Below, piece after piece: positions 44,649 to 53,864 of a stretch of 64,000 bases of DNA; position 1 is the stretch's first letter, and the number at the start of each line of letters is the position of its first letter. The notes beneath the pieces are model-generated. The model saw only the letters and a program-made list of their open reading frames with translations, was not told where the DNA came from and did no database searches. Position numbers and translations under genes: made by a program. This DNA is from Solobacterium sp. (GTDB lineage: Bacteria; Bacillota_I; Bacilli_A; Erysipelotrichales; Erysipelotrichaceae). The stretch lies in the NCBI GenBank assembly GCA_017469885.1, contig JAFUFO010000008.1:36422-100421 (forward strand). Reading direction: 5' to 3'.

Positions 44649-44996
44649 TCAGGAATCACTTCCTCTGTCCGTCTCCGGAAGACACGTATACTCATACACA
44701 ACATCCGGACGGAATTTTCCGGTCAGCGTATACGGAAGATCCTGCAGGACATACGTTACATCGCGCACGGTATGCCTCAGCTCATTAAACCATAAGGAAA
44801 AATTGTCATTTACATATGTCAGCACAATTGCGGCAGAATGCCGTTCCAGAATGCCGCTTCTCTCAGCCACTCGTGCGGTATTCACATACCAGCGCATGAT
44901 CATCGGACATAATAGGATCCATCCCGCTGTCAGCACACTGACAAGCGCCGCCCACAGGATCTCACTTTCCCGGTTTCTGTTCGTTCTGTTTCTCAT
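44649..44996 (-). CDS. Single-span membrane protein of unknown function
   Basis: 115 residues. A basic start (MRNRTNRNRES) is followed by one hydrophobic segment (ILWAALVSVLTAGWILLCPMIM, about 13-34); the remaining ~80 residues should lie outside the membrane. No motif recognised. It sits directly downstream of the double-glycine-leader peptide gene (173 bases), so an immunity or partner role is possible but only positional. AGAGGG precedes the ATG at 44996. Confidence 0.6.
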   Translation of the reverse strand: MRNRTNRNRESEILWAALVSVLTAGWILLCPMIMRWYVNTARVAERSGILERHSAAIVLTYVNDNFSLWFNELRHTVRDVTYVLQDLPYTLTGKFRPDVVYEYTCLPETDRGSDS

Positions 44997-45169
44997 AGTT
45001 TTCTTTCCCTCTTCACTATGGAAACACCGGGAACGATGGTTTCGCTGCAAAAAAAGATCTGCAATGTCATAGACAGACAAAAAGCATGATGCCGGGATGG
45101 CCTCGTGCTCTGCTTACATACTGATATTACGAATCATGCGGTCCGCATTTACTGCGGATACCCTCATCA

Positions 45170-45436
45170 TTAACCGTTAGGATATACGACTTTGTACCAT
45201 GCCTTAGTCTCTTCCAGCGAAGGCGCAATCGTGTCATTGTGCATGTAATAACGGACAAGAACAGACGCATCGTAGTCCGAAATGTCCTCACCGTTAAACC
45301 GGTATCCCTCATTGGAGATCCATCCGGAGCCGACCACTTCCACACCGGCATCGCGGTACCAGTCATCAGAGAATTCCGGAAAATAGTTTTTTCCTCCGGA
45401 AACTTCATTCAGATGGCTGTCTTTAACCTTATTCAT
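45170..45436 (-). CDS. Double-glycine-leader peptide (candidate bacteriocin-like or secreted peptide)
   Basis: 88 residues from the ATG at 45436; a GTG nine bases earlier is an alternative. MNKVKDSHLNEVSGG ends in a Gly-Gly leader of the type cut by C39-peptidase ABC exporters. The predicted mature part (~73 residues) is acidic, aromatic-rich and free of Cys, with no known fold. GGTGG lies 5 bases before the ATG. It is between a membrane-anchored clostripain-family protease (upstream) and a single-span membrane protein (downstream). No C39 exporter is in this window. Confidence 0.6.
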   Translation of the reverse strand: MNKVKDSHLNEVSGGKNYFPEFSDDWYRDAGVEVVGSGWISNEGYRFNGEDISDYDASVLVRYYMHNDTIAPSLEETKAWYKVVYPNG

Positions 45437-45528
45437 TTCATCCACCGTTTTCACCCATATGCGTTCTCTGCAGGATTGCGGAGGAATGCATTTCCCTTCC
45501 TTAATTCTGTACGAACGAGCCGGAAAAA

Positions 45529-45577
45529 ACCATTGCGGCATCCCCCATCAGGAAGATACCGCAATGGTTTTTCATAA
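45529..45577 (-). terminator. Terminator of the clostripain-family gene
   Basis: aaccattgcgg pairs with ccgcaatggtt; the minus strand continues with six T. It separates this gene from the double-glycine peptide gene. Confidence 0.85.
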
Positions 45578-45588
45578 TTTTTCTGAGA

Positions 45589-48231
45589 TCAGTTCACTTC
45601 GGTTTCGACCATCTGGGTCTGGAACTTTCTCTGATAGGCGTCCGTCAGGACAATACCATGCTGGAGGGTGCACTTGCCGAGACTCTGGTCACTGACCGTA
45701 ACGTTTTCCGGTTTGATGACACGGTACGTGCTGCCGGAGGTTTCGGTTTTGATCAGTTTGCCTTCCTCATCATAGAAGTCAAACAGGAAGTCCAGGGTTT
45801 CGCCGGGTTCGAGCGTGCGCATGCCCTTTTCCATGAATGCGTCCTCGTCATCCAAGAGATCGTAGCCGATGACCGTTCCCTTTGCCGGGCCGGTTCCGTC
45901 TTCACTGATCGGTTCCCATTCAATATGGAGGATGACTTCTGATTTCTTGTTGAGCATCGCCTTGGAAATACCGGTGAACACCGTACCGTTTTCGGTTTCA
46001 CGCTCTCCGGTCGGTTCGTAATAAATCGGCTGTTTTCCGATGGAGATCCAGGTGCCGTCCGTTGTGATCATCGGATGGCCTGCTTCATCCTCGGCACCGA
46101 CATAGTCCATACCGAGATACTGGAGTCCCTGGTCGGTCTTTTTATAGTAGAACTGTTTCGCATCAATGATGATGTCCCAGATCTTGTCACTGAGTTCGAG
46201 GGAATAGCCGTTTTCGTTCTGTACGATCGGAATATCGATCATCGGCGGGGTTGTCACATAGTTCTCATAGCCTTTGACATACCACTCCTCATCCGAGTAG
46301 TCCGTATCGATCGTGATTCCGAATATCTCAATCGATGAGCCAAGGCTCTGGGAGGCTGCCATGATGGAGAAGTAGTTATTATAGAAATTCTCCTGTTCTT
46401 TCAGATTCAGGGCCCGGAACTGTTTCCAGTCACTGTTGTAGTTCACGACACTCTTGAACGGGAAGGTCAGCGCAATACCGTTGATTCCTTCCGCCGTGCG
46501 GCGGTTGCGCACCACGACACCTGCCTGGATGGCTTTGATCACATCATCGATCTCTTCATCCGCACAGATCGAATCATCATAGTCCGCTCTCTTCAACAGA
46601 TCCAGATAGTGGATCAGGTCGATCTGTTCGTCGTTTCCGAAGATATAGGAATTCTTGGCCGTGCTGGAAATATCCACGTAATCCGATTCCCGTTCCCTGA
46701 TTGCCTCACGCTGTTTATCAAACAGGGTATTCAGTTTTTCATAGGCCGGCTTCACATAGGTAAGGTCCACCATGGAAAGCGTGAAGTTATCCGGTTCCTT
46801 GCCGGACATGTATGCCTTGTTGTAGGGGTCATAGCTGCCGATCATCTCGGCACCGAATTTCTCGGTCGGTGTGCTCGGATCTTTCGCCAGCATACTGAAT
46901 CCGGACGTATAGGTCCATCCGGAACCCGGTTCCGATTCCTCGGAAGCGAGGTAGTAGTCCGCATACGGTTCGAGCGCAACGGCGATTTCAATATCCTGCA
47001 TGAGGCAGGCGTCAAAGCCGATCATATCGAACTTCACGCCGCTGTCACGGACTGCCGCAACGATCTCATCAATCTTGAGGCCGGAGCCTTCGCCTTCATT
47101 CCGCTTGTTCAGCGCATCGCTGCCGTAGCCGCCGCCGATGCCTCCTCCGTGATCCCAGAGGACAAGCATATACCGGTCAGCCGGATAGTTTGCCTTCGCC
47201 CACTGAATGAAGTCAGACAGCGAGGAAGGATTGACCATGGAGGTATAGGAATCCAGTTCCTGTACCAGCTCGACCTTTCCGTCTTTTACCGTATACCGTC
47301 CGACGGAGTTGTCCTTGATTCCATCGGTGAACCAGCGGAAGGAACCGCCGGCTTCCATGACAAACGTCAGTCCGCTGCCCTGCTTTGTGGCATCCTTCAT
47401 CTGCATGATATTCAGGGAAGCCGCACCGTTCCGGTATTCAAGATCGGAACCGATGACATATTCCATAACGACAACCGACTCAGCGCCTTCATTTGAAACA
47501 AACTTCTCTCTCGACGGCTGAATCGAGGAGAACGATGCATAACCTGCACCCATGGATTCCTCCCGGGTGACCTCGGAGTTGTCGGAGACTACATTCTTTG
47601 TGTCGTCATATCCTTCCTTGAGAATCAATGCGGAAATGGGCCGCGGCAGGTTCGTCTGCAGGATGATAAAGAATGACGCGAATGCGATTGCCGCAAATTC
47701 ACCGAGAAATGTCAGAACACCGCCAAAGGTAATAAACGGCCACATCCATTTTGCGGGGCGCAGTCTGGAAAGACGGATCGGGGTTCCGTGCAGGAACGGA
47801 ATCTGTTTCAGCCATCCAAGCGCCAGCAGGAACGGGAACGGGAGAAGGATCATGCCGATCCGGAAGAGAATTCCCTGTCCGAAGGATTTTCCCATCCGCC
47901 AGTACAGACGGAACAGATAGCCGCAGTAGTTGACATAGGCCAGGAAAAAATACAGATAACCGATCAGACGGGTCAGATTCGCCGCCCGCTCGGCAAACGG
48001 ATTGTAGTAAAAACCGATCGCCGCAAACAGAACCGCAAGCAGGAACGGATGCCGGAACGCATACGGGCTCTGAAACATCGTGTCACCGATCTTCTTTTCC
48101 GCATAGAACGGAATCAGCGCCCAGGTCTGTTTCAGTCCCATTTTCTTCAGGATTCCCCAGTATCCGATTCCATGAAGGACCAGAAGAATGATCCAGGTCC
48201 AGGGTTTGTTTATAAGATTCAGGTAAAGCAT
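45589..48231 (-). CDS. Clostripain-family (C11) protease with N-terminal multi-span membrane domain
   Basis: 880 residues. Residues 1-195 hold about five or six hydrophobic segments separated by short basic loops, resembling the membrane modules of signal-peptidase-adjacent proteins but not identified. From about 255 onward is the C11 domain, with catalytic His361 in LVLWDHGGG and Cys409 in GFDACLMQ, plus SEESEPGSGWTY. C11 enzymes cut after Arg or Lys and are often self-activating. The C-terminal ~300 residues are beta-rich and unrecognised. The membrane part suggests the protease faces outward. Own terminator downstream. Confidence 0.85.
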   Translation of the reverse strand: MLYLNLINKPWTWIILLVLHGIGYWGILKKMGLKQTWALIPFYAEKKIGDTMFQSPYAFRHPFLLAVLFAAIGFYYNPFAERAANLTRLIGYLYFFLAYVNYCGYLFRLYWRMGKSFGQGILFRIGMILLPFPFLLALGWLKQIPFLHGTPIRLSRLRPAKWMWPFITFGGVLTFLGEFAAIAFASFFIILQTNLPRPISALILKEGYDDTKNVVSDNSEVTREESMGAGYASFSSIQPSREKFVSNEGAESVVVMEYVIGSDLEYRNGAASLNIMQMKDATKQGSGLTFVMEAGGSFRWFTDGIKDNSVGRYTVKDGKVELVQELDSYTSMVNPSSLSDFIQWAKANYPADRYMLVLWDHGGGIGGGYGSDALNKRNEGEGSGLKIDEIVAAVRDSGVKFDMIGFDACLMQDIEIAVALEPYADYYLASEESEPGSGWTYTSGFSMLAKDPSTPTEKFGAEMIGSYDPYNKAYMSGKEPDNFTLSMVDLTYVKPAYEKLNTLFDKQREAIRERESDYVDISSTAKNSYIFGNDEQIDLIHYLDLLKRADYDDSICADEEIDDVIKAIQAGVVVRNRRTAEGINGIALTFPFKSVVNYNSDWKQFRALNLKEQENFYNNYFSIMAASQSLGSSIEIFGITIDTDYSDEEWYVKGYENYVTTPPMIDIPIVQNENGYSLELSDKIWDIIIDAKQFYYKKTDQGLQYLGMDYVGAEDEAGHPMITTDGTWISIGKQPIYYEPTGERETENGTVFTGISKAMLNKKSEVILHIEWEPISEDGTGPAKGTVIGYDLLDDEDAFMEKGMRTLEPGETLDFLFDFYDEEGKLIKTETSGSTYRVIKPENVTVSDQSLGKCTLQHGIVLTDAYQRKFQTQMVETEVN

Positions 48232-48294
48232 GCAATACCTCCTTCCGCGGCGTAATTCCTTTTAAGGATACCTGTCAAAAAGACATAAATAAAG

Positions 48295-48368
48295 AAAAAT
48301 CTGTACCGGTCCTTATATCCCGTCCGTTTCGGATTACGGCAGGCAAAGTGATTTCCGTACAGATTTTT
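48295..48368 (-). terminator. Long-range terminator after the SpoIIE-type phosphatase gene
   Basis: aaaaatctgtac (48295-48306) pairs with gtacagattttt (48357-48368); the minus strand ends in a T-rich run. Confidence 0.65.
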
Positions 48369-48374
48369 AATATG

Positions 48375-50156
48375 TCAGGCAGTACCCTGTGCCGTTTCCG
48401 GTTCGGACTGTGATCCCTCGGGTTTGAAATCCGGCATATATTCCACACACATCATGGTCAGATCATCAAACTGTTCCGCCTCTTTCACAAAGGCATCCAC
48501 GGCAGCCCGGATATCGACCAGCGTCTCCTTTACAGAGGCATCCGGATGCACATTCAGCGCATCGATCATCCGGTCCGTGCCGAACATCTCGTTGTCTGCG
48601 GCCGTTGCCTCAGGCACGCCGTCGGTATAGACAAAGAGCTTGTCTCCCGGATTCAGATGAATCTGATATTCCTCGTAGTTCACGTTCTTCAATCCGCCGA
48701 TGACAAGACCGTGCTTGTCTTTAAGCAGTTCAAACTTCCCGGTTTCCTTACGGTAGATGGCCGGATATTCATGACCTGCATTTGCGGCGGTGAGGGTACC
48801 GGTGCTGATTTCCAGAATACCGAACCAGATCGTCACAAACATGCCGACCTTGTTGTTGGAGGAAAGACCCTCATTGGTCTTCTCCAGGACTTCCTTCGGA
48901 GACCGTCCCAGCATCGCGCAGCTCTGCAGGACGGTCTTGGAAATCATCATGAACAGTGCGGCAGGAACCCCCTTGCCGGAGACATCCGCAATGACAAGAC
49001 CGAGATGGTCATCGTCAATCAGGAAGAAGTCATAGAAGTCGCCGCCGACTTCCTTGGCCGGATCCATACTGGCGTAGATATCAAATTCCTTCCGTTCCGG
49101 GAACGGTGGGAAATCCTGCGGCAGCATCGATTCCTGAATATCATGGGCCAGATGGAGCTCAGTCTCCACACGTTCACGCTCTGCGGTAATATGACGGATC
49201 CGTGCCTCACGGTGGGCAAGTTCCTTTTCCATGCCGCCCATGGTGTTGGAGAGGTTTTCAATTTCATCGCCGGTATGAATGTTCAGGGAGGAGAAGTGGT
49301 CATTCCGCTCGCCGTGCGTATCCTTTACATATTCCAGGGCCGCACCCGCAATGGCATTGATGGGTTCCACCATCTGCTTGCGGATGTAATAGGTCATTAA
49401 GAAGATAATCAGCACAATGGCCGTCACCATTCCAAGCGTGATGCGGATCATATAATCCACAAGATTCGGAAATACATTGTTCAGCGTGACATCGGACAGT
49501 ACAAAGGCAACCGTCTTTCCTTCGGGTGTCTGAAGCGGAACGCCTGCCGTGCACATCCAGCCGTAGATATCCATCCGGCCAAGATGAAACAGGGTATCCT
49601 TCCCGTCCCAGTTCAGGAAGCGGTCCACTTCATCTGCCGGTACCGGCTCCCATTCCCCGATCCGGAACTGATGTTCCTTCTGGGGATCCACGACATAGAC
49701 CAGTGCATCCGTCTCATCGTCATACATTGCAATATAGACATCATCCACGCCGTCCGAGGAGTCCATATAGGTCCCGAGCTTGTGCTGGAGACCGAGGATC
49801 TCTTCCTGGTTTGCGGAGGTCAGATGGTCAAAGTACGCATGGTATTCCTCTGTACCGGTCTTACTGCGCTGTTCTTCATTCAGACCGCGGTAGATATCCA
49901 TAACCTCTTCCGCAATTTCCCAGGGCGGAATATCGCCATGGACGGCAGCCATACGGGCATAGGTGGCCACGTCAAAGGCGTGCACGGTATACTGCGAAAT
50001 CAGGGAGCGCAGATGCAGGATCAGTCCGATGCCGAGCGCGACCGCAATCAAAAGAATTCCGCCGATCACCGCGACTCTTGTCGTTTTTACGGAAAGCGGA
50101 TCATGTTCGATTTTGGAAAGATTCGGGTTTTCTTCCACCTGGTTCACATCACTCAT
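48375..50156 (-). CDS. Membrane-bound SpoIIE/RsbU-type PP2C phosphatase with extracellular sensor and HAMP
   Basis: 593 residues. TM1 is at about 25-48, followed by a ~190-residue extracytoplasmic sensor region (dCache-like; VYIAMYDDETDALVYVVDP), then TM2 at about 240-262 and a HAMP linker (to about 320). The C-terminal PP2C domain has DIQESMLPQDFPP, VGGDFYDFF, IADVSGKGVPAALFM and FDDLTMMCVEY with the metal-binding aspartates. It probably dephosphorylates an anti-sigma-antagonist (RsbV/SpoIIAA type) in response to an extracellular cue; no such partner is in the window. Confidence 0.9.
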   Translation of the reverse strand: MSDVNQVEENPNLSKIEHDPLSVKTTRVAVIGGILLIAVALGIGLILHLRSLISQYTVHAFDVATYARMAAVHGDIPPWEIAEEVMDIYRGLNEEQRSKTGTEEYHAYFDHLTSANQEEILGLQHKLGTYMDSSDGVDDVYIAMYDDETDALVYVVDPQKEHQFRIGEWEPVPADEVDRFLNWDGKDTLFHLGRMDIYGWMCTAGVPLQTPEGKTVAFVLSDVTLNNVFPNLVDYMIRITLGMVTAIVLIIFLMTYYIRKQMVEPINAIAGAALEYVKDTHGERNDHFSSLNIHTGDEIENLSNTMGGMEKELAHREARIRHITAERERVETELHLAHDIQESMLPQDFPPFPERKEFDIYASMDPAKEVGGDFYDFFLIDDDHLGLVIADVSGKGVPAALFMMISKTVLQSCAMLGRSPKEVLEKTNEGLSSNNKVGMFVTIWFGILEISTGTLTAANAGHEYPAIYRKETGKFELLKDKHGLVIGGLKNVNYEEYQIHLNPGDKLFVYTDGVPEATAADNEMFGTDRMIDALNVHPDASVKETLVDIRAAVDAFVKEAEQFDDLTMMCVEYMPDFKPEGSQSEPETAQGTA

Positions 50157-50280
50157 AGGTATTCATCCTGCAGTGCGGAAAGACCCGGACTGCTGTAATT
50201 CTTATTGATTTTTATATAAATAAAACACAACAAAAGTATAAACCACCCCTGACAGGGCAAACAATATTATTGCATACGGA

Positions 50281-50312
50281 AAAATGCATCGGCTGACAGG
50301 TCCGATGCACCG
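50281..50312 (-). terminator. Terminator after the zinc-ribbon leader-protein gene
   Basis: tgcatcgg/ccgatgca stem with an 8-base loop; minus strand continues with five T. Confidence 0.75.
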
Positions 50313-50334
50313 TAAATCTGTTTTCGGTTTCATA

Positions 50335-50357
50335 TCCCGGAAAATCGTTTTCCGGGT
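50335..50357. other. Second hairpin downstream of the zinc-ribbon gene
   Basis: cccggaaaa-tcg-ttttccggg, perfect 9-base stem without a T run; it may assist termination or protect the 3' end. Confidence 0.45.
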
Positions 50358-50388
50358 CAGGTTTCATCACATGCCGGCAGTCTGATGA

Positions 50389-50598
50389 TCACTGAGGCAG
50401 CGGAAACGACCAGCTGTGTCCGCAGTCATTGCAGTAACCGACAACCATTTTTGCGCCGGTCCTGAGTCTGCGTAACGTTATGGTTACATTTTCGCTTCCG
50501 CAGCTCACGCATCTGTGAGAAGAGCCTTTCACAGACGCAGCGCTTCCTCCCGAAACAGCTGCTTCTTCCGCTTCGGATAACACGTTCTTATCTTCCAT
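50389..50598 (-). CDS. Zinc-ribbon protein with a double-glycine-type leader
   Basis: 69 residues from the ATG at 50598 (AGGAG six bases upstream). The start MEDKNVLSEAEEAAVSGG matches the double-glycine leader consensus LSxxExxxVxGG. The mature ~51 residues carry CVSCG and CNDCG, a four-cysteine zinc ribbon, and a basic middle (TLRRLRTGAK). Exported peptides with leader plus zinc ribbon are not a class I know, so either the leader is coincidental or this is an unusual secreted metal-binding peptide. No exporter is nearby. The longer frame to 50643 is not supported. Confidence 0.6.
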   Translation of the reverse strand: MEDKNVLSEAEEAAVSGGSAASVKGSSHRCVSCGSENVTITLRRLRTGAKMVVGYCNDCGHSWSFPLPQ

Positions 50599-50814
50599 AA
50601 GTCTCTCCTGTTTCCGTAAGAGCTTTACCTTCGAAAAATCCAACGTAAATCGATGTCACCGGAATGCCGTGATTAATTAAAGAATAGCATAGTCTCTCAG
50701 ACAAACGAATGGCGGTTATATACATCCGAAGATTTGCGTCCAAATCCATCGGTCTGTCTGGAACCTCATATACGGACCGAATCGGGAGGCGGCTCTATGT
50801 CGCACAGCCAATGA

Positions 50815-51576
50815 TTATTTATTCTGTTTCTGTATGGCGTCCATATATCCCGCAGTAATAATACCGGCAGGAAGCGCTACAATCGCAATTCCAAATATTG
50901 AAGAAACCATCGTAACTATTCTTCCGATTGTTGTTACTGGGTAGATATCTCCATAGCCAACCGTAGTTAGTGAGACAGTAGCCCAATAAATAGCATCAAA
51001 GAATGTAGGGAAAGAATCCGGTTCAACATTAAATATGATTAACGCTGATATTAAAATATATGCTCCTGCCATTGTACAGACGGCCATCAGCGCTTCTTTC
51101 GAATCATTAAGAACATTAGAAATAATAGTAATTGACTTTGAATACCTGGCCGCTTTAACAACCCTAAATACTTTCAAAGCCCGCAGCATTCTCAGTGTTT
51201 TTAACATACGTAACAGTTTTAAAAGTTTAAACGAGCTATTAAGCGATGTAAGCGACGGAATAATAGACAATAAGTCGACAATCGCCATAAAAGTAAAGGG
51301 ATATCTGATAAAAGAGGATATATGTGCTTTCCCAAATCTATAATCAGACGTAATCCATCTGAGAAGATAATCAATAATGAATATTCCTGCAGTAATCAGA
51401 TCAATAGAAATCAATAGCGGAGTCTCTTTTTTGTACACAAGCGGAACGAGACTGATTATGATTACAATCATCATAAAAAAATCGTAGTAGTCAAAATCCG
51501 GTTTCCCATCTCCTGTTTCATCAACTACATCTACCAGTTCATAAAGCCTGTATCTCCAATTTTTGTTTTCCTTCAT
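50815..51576 (-). CDS. Voltage-gated-type potassium channel (6-TM)
   Basis: 253 residues. The selectivity filter is TVGYGDIYP (about residue 218); the S4 helix has regular positive charges (KLLRMLKTLRMLRALKVFR, near 120-140), as in KvAP-like channels. Six hydrophobic segments fit S1-S6. The region is AT-richer than its neighbours, suggesting acquisition. The start at 51576 follows GGGGGA at 7-base spacing; 15 upstream bases in frame are less likely. No other channel subunit is seen. Confidence 0.92.
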   Translation of the reverse strand: MKENKNWRYRLYELVDVVDETGDGKPDFDYYDFFMMIVIIISLVPLVYKKETPLLISIDLITAGIFIIDYLLRWITSDYRFGKAHISSFIRYPFTFMAIVDLLSIIPSLTSLNSSFKLLKLLRMLKTLRMLRALKVFRVVKAARYSKSITIISNVLNDSKEALMAVCTMAGAYILISALIIFNVEPDSFPTFFDAIYWATVSLTTVGYGDIYPVTTIGRIVTMVSSIFGIAIVALPAGIITAGYMDAIQKQNK

Positions 51577-51727
51577 TTTTGAATCCCCCATTTTTCAACA
51601 CTCAGAATCGCCACTTCAGAATGCTTAGTCTTTCAAACAAAAATGAAAAGTGGCTTTTTCGCCCCTTTTCCGGCTATAAACCTAAATACGATGACCAGAT
51701 AACTTTTGTGATCATCCGTGGCATCAT

Positions 51728-52459
51728 TCAATTCCCGTTTCCCTGTTCCACTTTCTTAATGTCATTCTGATCCGCATTCTTCAGGGAATAGGTATCAAAG
51801 GCCGGGTCTTTGGGAAGCTGGATTTCAATGCGGTCGATCTTCATCAGCTGTGCTGTGCCTTCCGTCATCTCCAGGTCAAATACATGTCCTCCCTTGGTAC
51901 GGTCATCCGAGATGAAGTGCAGATGCCAGCCCGGTGCATTGATTCCATCCATGTAGTCGGGATAATACACACAGACAAGGCTGCCTTTAATATCTTCAAA
52001 TACAAAGTCCCGCTGTGTCATCGACAGCATGTCTTTGAGAGGGACATGCTGGGAGCGGTAAGGAGCTTCCGATCTTGCGGCAACTTTGGAAAAGGAACCA
52101 TCAATTCTTACAATATGCATACTGTTCAGACCAAAGCCTTCTTCAATACGTAATGTAAGGATATCTTTCAGTGACTCCATACTGTTTACCGGATCAACAG
52201 AAAACACACGGTTTGCGTTCATTACTGATACGGAAGAGAATGGTACTCCCATTTCATCACCGGCAATCGCAACACTTCCGTCTTCCATGGCACGGTAACA
52301 GATACCGTCAATAAAGATCATTTCTCCGTTTACATCTTCAAAGGTACCGAGACCGATGTCTCCGTGTTTTTTCAATTCACCGACAGTAATCACTCCCCTG
52401 GTATATCCAAGGGCAAGTGCCTGCAGTGTTGAAATCTGATACATAGGGGCGTTGGTCAT
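51728..52459 (-). CDS. budA: Alpha-acetolactate decarboxylase
   Basis: 243-residue cytosolic enzyme converting alpha-acetolactate to acetoin, part of overflow or fermentation metabolism. QISTLQALALGYTRGVITVGELKKHGDIGLGTF at the N-terminus and the zinc-binding GWHLHFISDDRTKGGHV (His-x-His and a later His) are the signature. No acetolactate synthase (alsS) is adjacent. The ATG at 52459 is preceded only by a weak GGAG-like site. It is flanked by AT-rich, apparently acquired or decaying genes. Confidence 0.93.
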   Translation of the reverse strand: MTNAPMYQISTLQALALGYTRGVITVGELKKHGDIGLGTFEDVNGEMIFIDGICYRAMEDGSVAIAGDEMGVPFSSVSVMNANRVFSVDPVNSMESLKDILTLRIEEGFGLNSMHIVRIDGSFSKVAARSEAPYRSQHVPLKDMLSMTQRDFVFEDIKGSLVCVYYPDYMDGINAPGWHLHFISDDRTKGGHVFDLEMTEGTAQLMKIDRIEIQLPKDPAFDTYSLKNADQNDIKKVEQGNGN

Positions 52460-52540
52460 AGGTAAACTCCAATCAAAAATACAATTTGATTTTTTATGAA
52501 ATGAACTATCGTAAAAGATTTGCGTAAAGATTACTAATGA

Positions 52541-52795
52541 CTAATCTTTATTTGAATCCACACAATCATCAATGATATTAATGCAGGTGTTTATATCACT
52601 TAGCACATCCTTACTCCAAAATCGAAGCACTTTCCAGCCAAGCCCATATAGCGCTTTGTTCACCTCATTGTCGCGTTCCATATTTCTTTTTATCTTTGCC
52701 AGCCAAAATTCCGAATTATTACTGTGGCATAATTTGTTTTCCTCTTTTCTGTTGAATGTTCTTTGTGTGAAATAATACTCATACGGATTTTCCAC
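52541..52795 (-). pseudogene. vsr: Truncated very-short-patch repair endonuclease (Vsr)
   Basis: 84 residues that match only the C-terminal half of Vsr: NSEFWLAKIKRNMERDNEVNKALYGLGWKVLRFWSKD. The N-terminal half, which holds the catalytic Asp and His residues, is absent, and the first ~25 residues are not similar to the family. The neighbourhood is AT-rich and has no DNA cytosine methyltransferase. Most likely a remnant of a lost restriction-modification locus. Confidence 0.75.
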
Positions 52796-52951
52796 AGAAA
52801 ATCTGTCTGTTTATATTTTATAGCGTTTAGCACCCTTATAACCAGATATTACAGGCTGCTCCTGCATAAATTGTGCCAGGACTGCCGGGAATGCTAAAAA
52901 AGAACCGGATCATACGTCCGGCCCTTCATACAACATGCTTACCTGTAACTC

Positions 52952-53842
52952 TTACTCTGCGGAAGTATGCATCCCGCTGACAATCGCCTGTACCGTTTCC
53001 CGTTCAGAGAATAATACACAGCCGCCCTCATGTTTTGCCTCAAGGACATGATTATCTCTGAGAGACGCAAAGAGTCTTGATTTGATTGCCTCTTTCAGGG
53101 AAGTGTCCTTCACATTGATGTCCGAATATGGTGAAAAAGGACACGGCTCGGCCCCGCCGTGGGAATTTATGTGGAAAAATTCTCGTCCCGCAGCCATGCA
53201 TCCGCCGATCGCGAGCTCATCTCCAGGAAATGAGAGAAGCACCATTTCATCGGATACAGAACGGACTGCTTCCAGCCGGTTCGCAATGTACTGCCGTTCT
53301 TCATCCCCCGGCGCAAGATACTGTGCTTCATCCGTGACCGGCACAAACTCAACAAATATAACTAACCGGCATCCCTGTTTCTTAAGCCAGTCAAGGTATT
53401 CATCCGAGGTTACTTCCGTATAGTTTTCGGTTGTTACGGTGATGGATGCGCCGAAGATGAGACCACGGTCATTGAACCGCTTCATATTCTCCGTAAGCTT
53501 GTCATAGACACCCTCACCTCTGCGACTGTCGGTAATCTCCTTACCGCCCTCAATACTGAGAACAGGAACCAGGTTGCGACATTTATCCATTAACTGAAAG
53601 TATTCATCATCCACATAGGTTCCGTTGGTAAATACCGGGAAGATGATATCGGGAATCTTTCCTGCTTCGTGAATCCTCTCCAGCTGATTCAAAGAATCAG
53701 ATGGAGCTTCCAAAGCTTGTGGGCTTCGGACTTTCCGGCAGCTGAAACAGCGGACCATTTCATCAGAAGCGCTGGAATCCGGTTCGTCTCCATAACGTGT
53801 ATACCTGAAAACGCCCCAGGATATCCTGCAGGCGTTTGGGAC
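52952..53842 (-). pseudogene. 5'-truncated radical SAM protein
   Basis: The open frame (to 53842) keeps the middle and C-terminal parts of a radical SAM protein: PVFTNGTYVDDEYF, LVPVLSIEGGKEITDSRRGEG, and a C-terminal GGCMAAGREFFHIN...GAEPCPFSP with three Cys that may hold an auxiliary cluster. The N-terminal CxxxCxxC that binds the SAM cluster is absent; instead the frame opens after a TAA with a short Pro-Asn-Ala-Cys stretch and an unrelated segment (CFSCRKVRSPQAL). No ribosome site is seen. Treated as a pseudogene. Confidence 0.6.
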
Positions 53843-53864
53843 TTATATTGATCTGTGTTTTGTA

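Noticed and set aside
45436..45541. Longer start for the double-glycine peptide
   Set aside because: The extra 35 residues would bury the leader; the ATG at 45436 has a better ribosome site and places Gly-Gly at residue 15.
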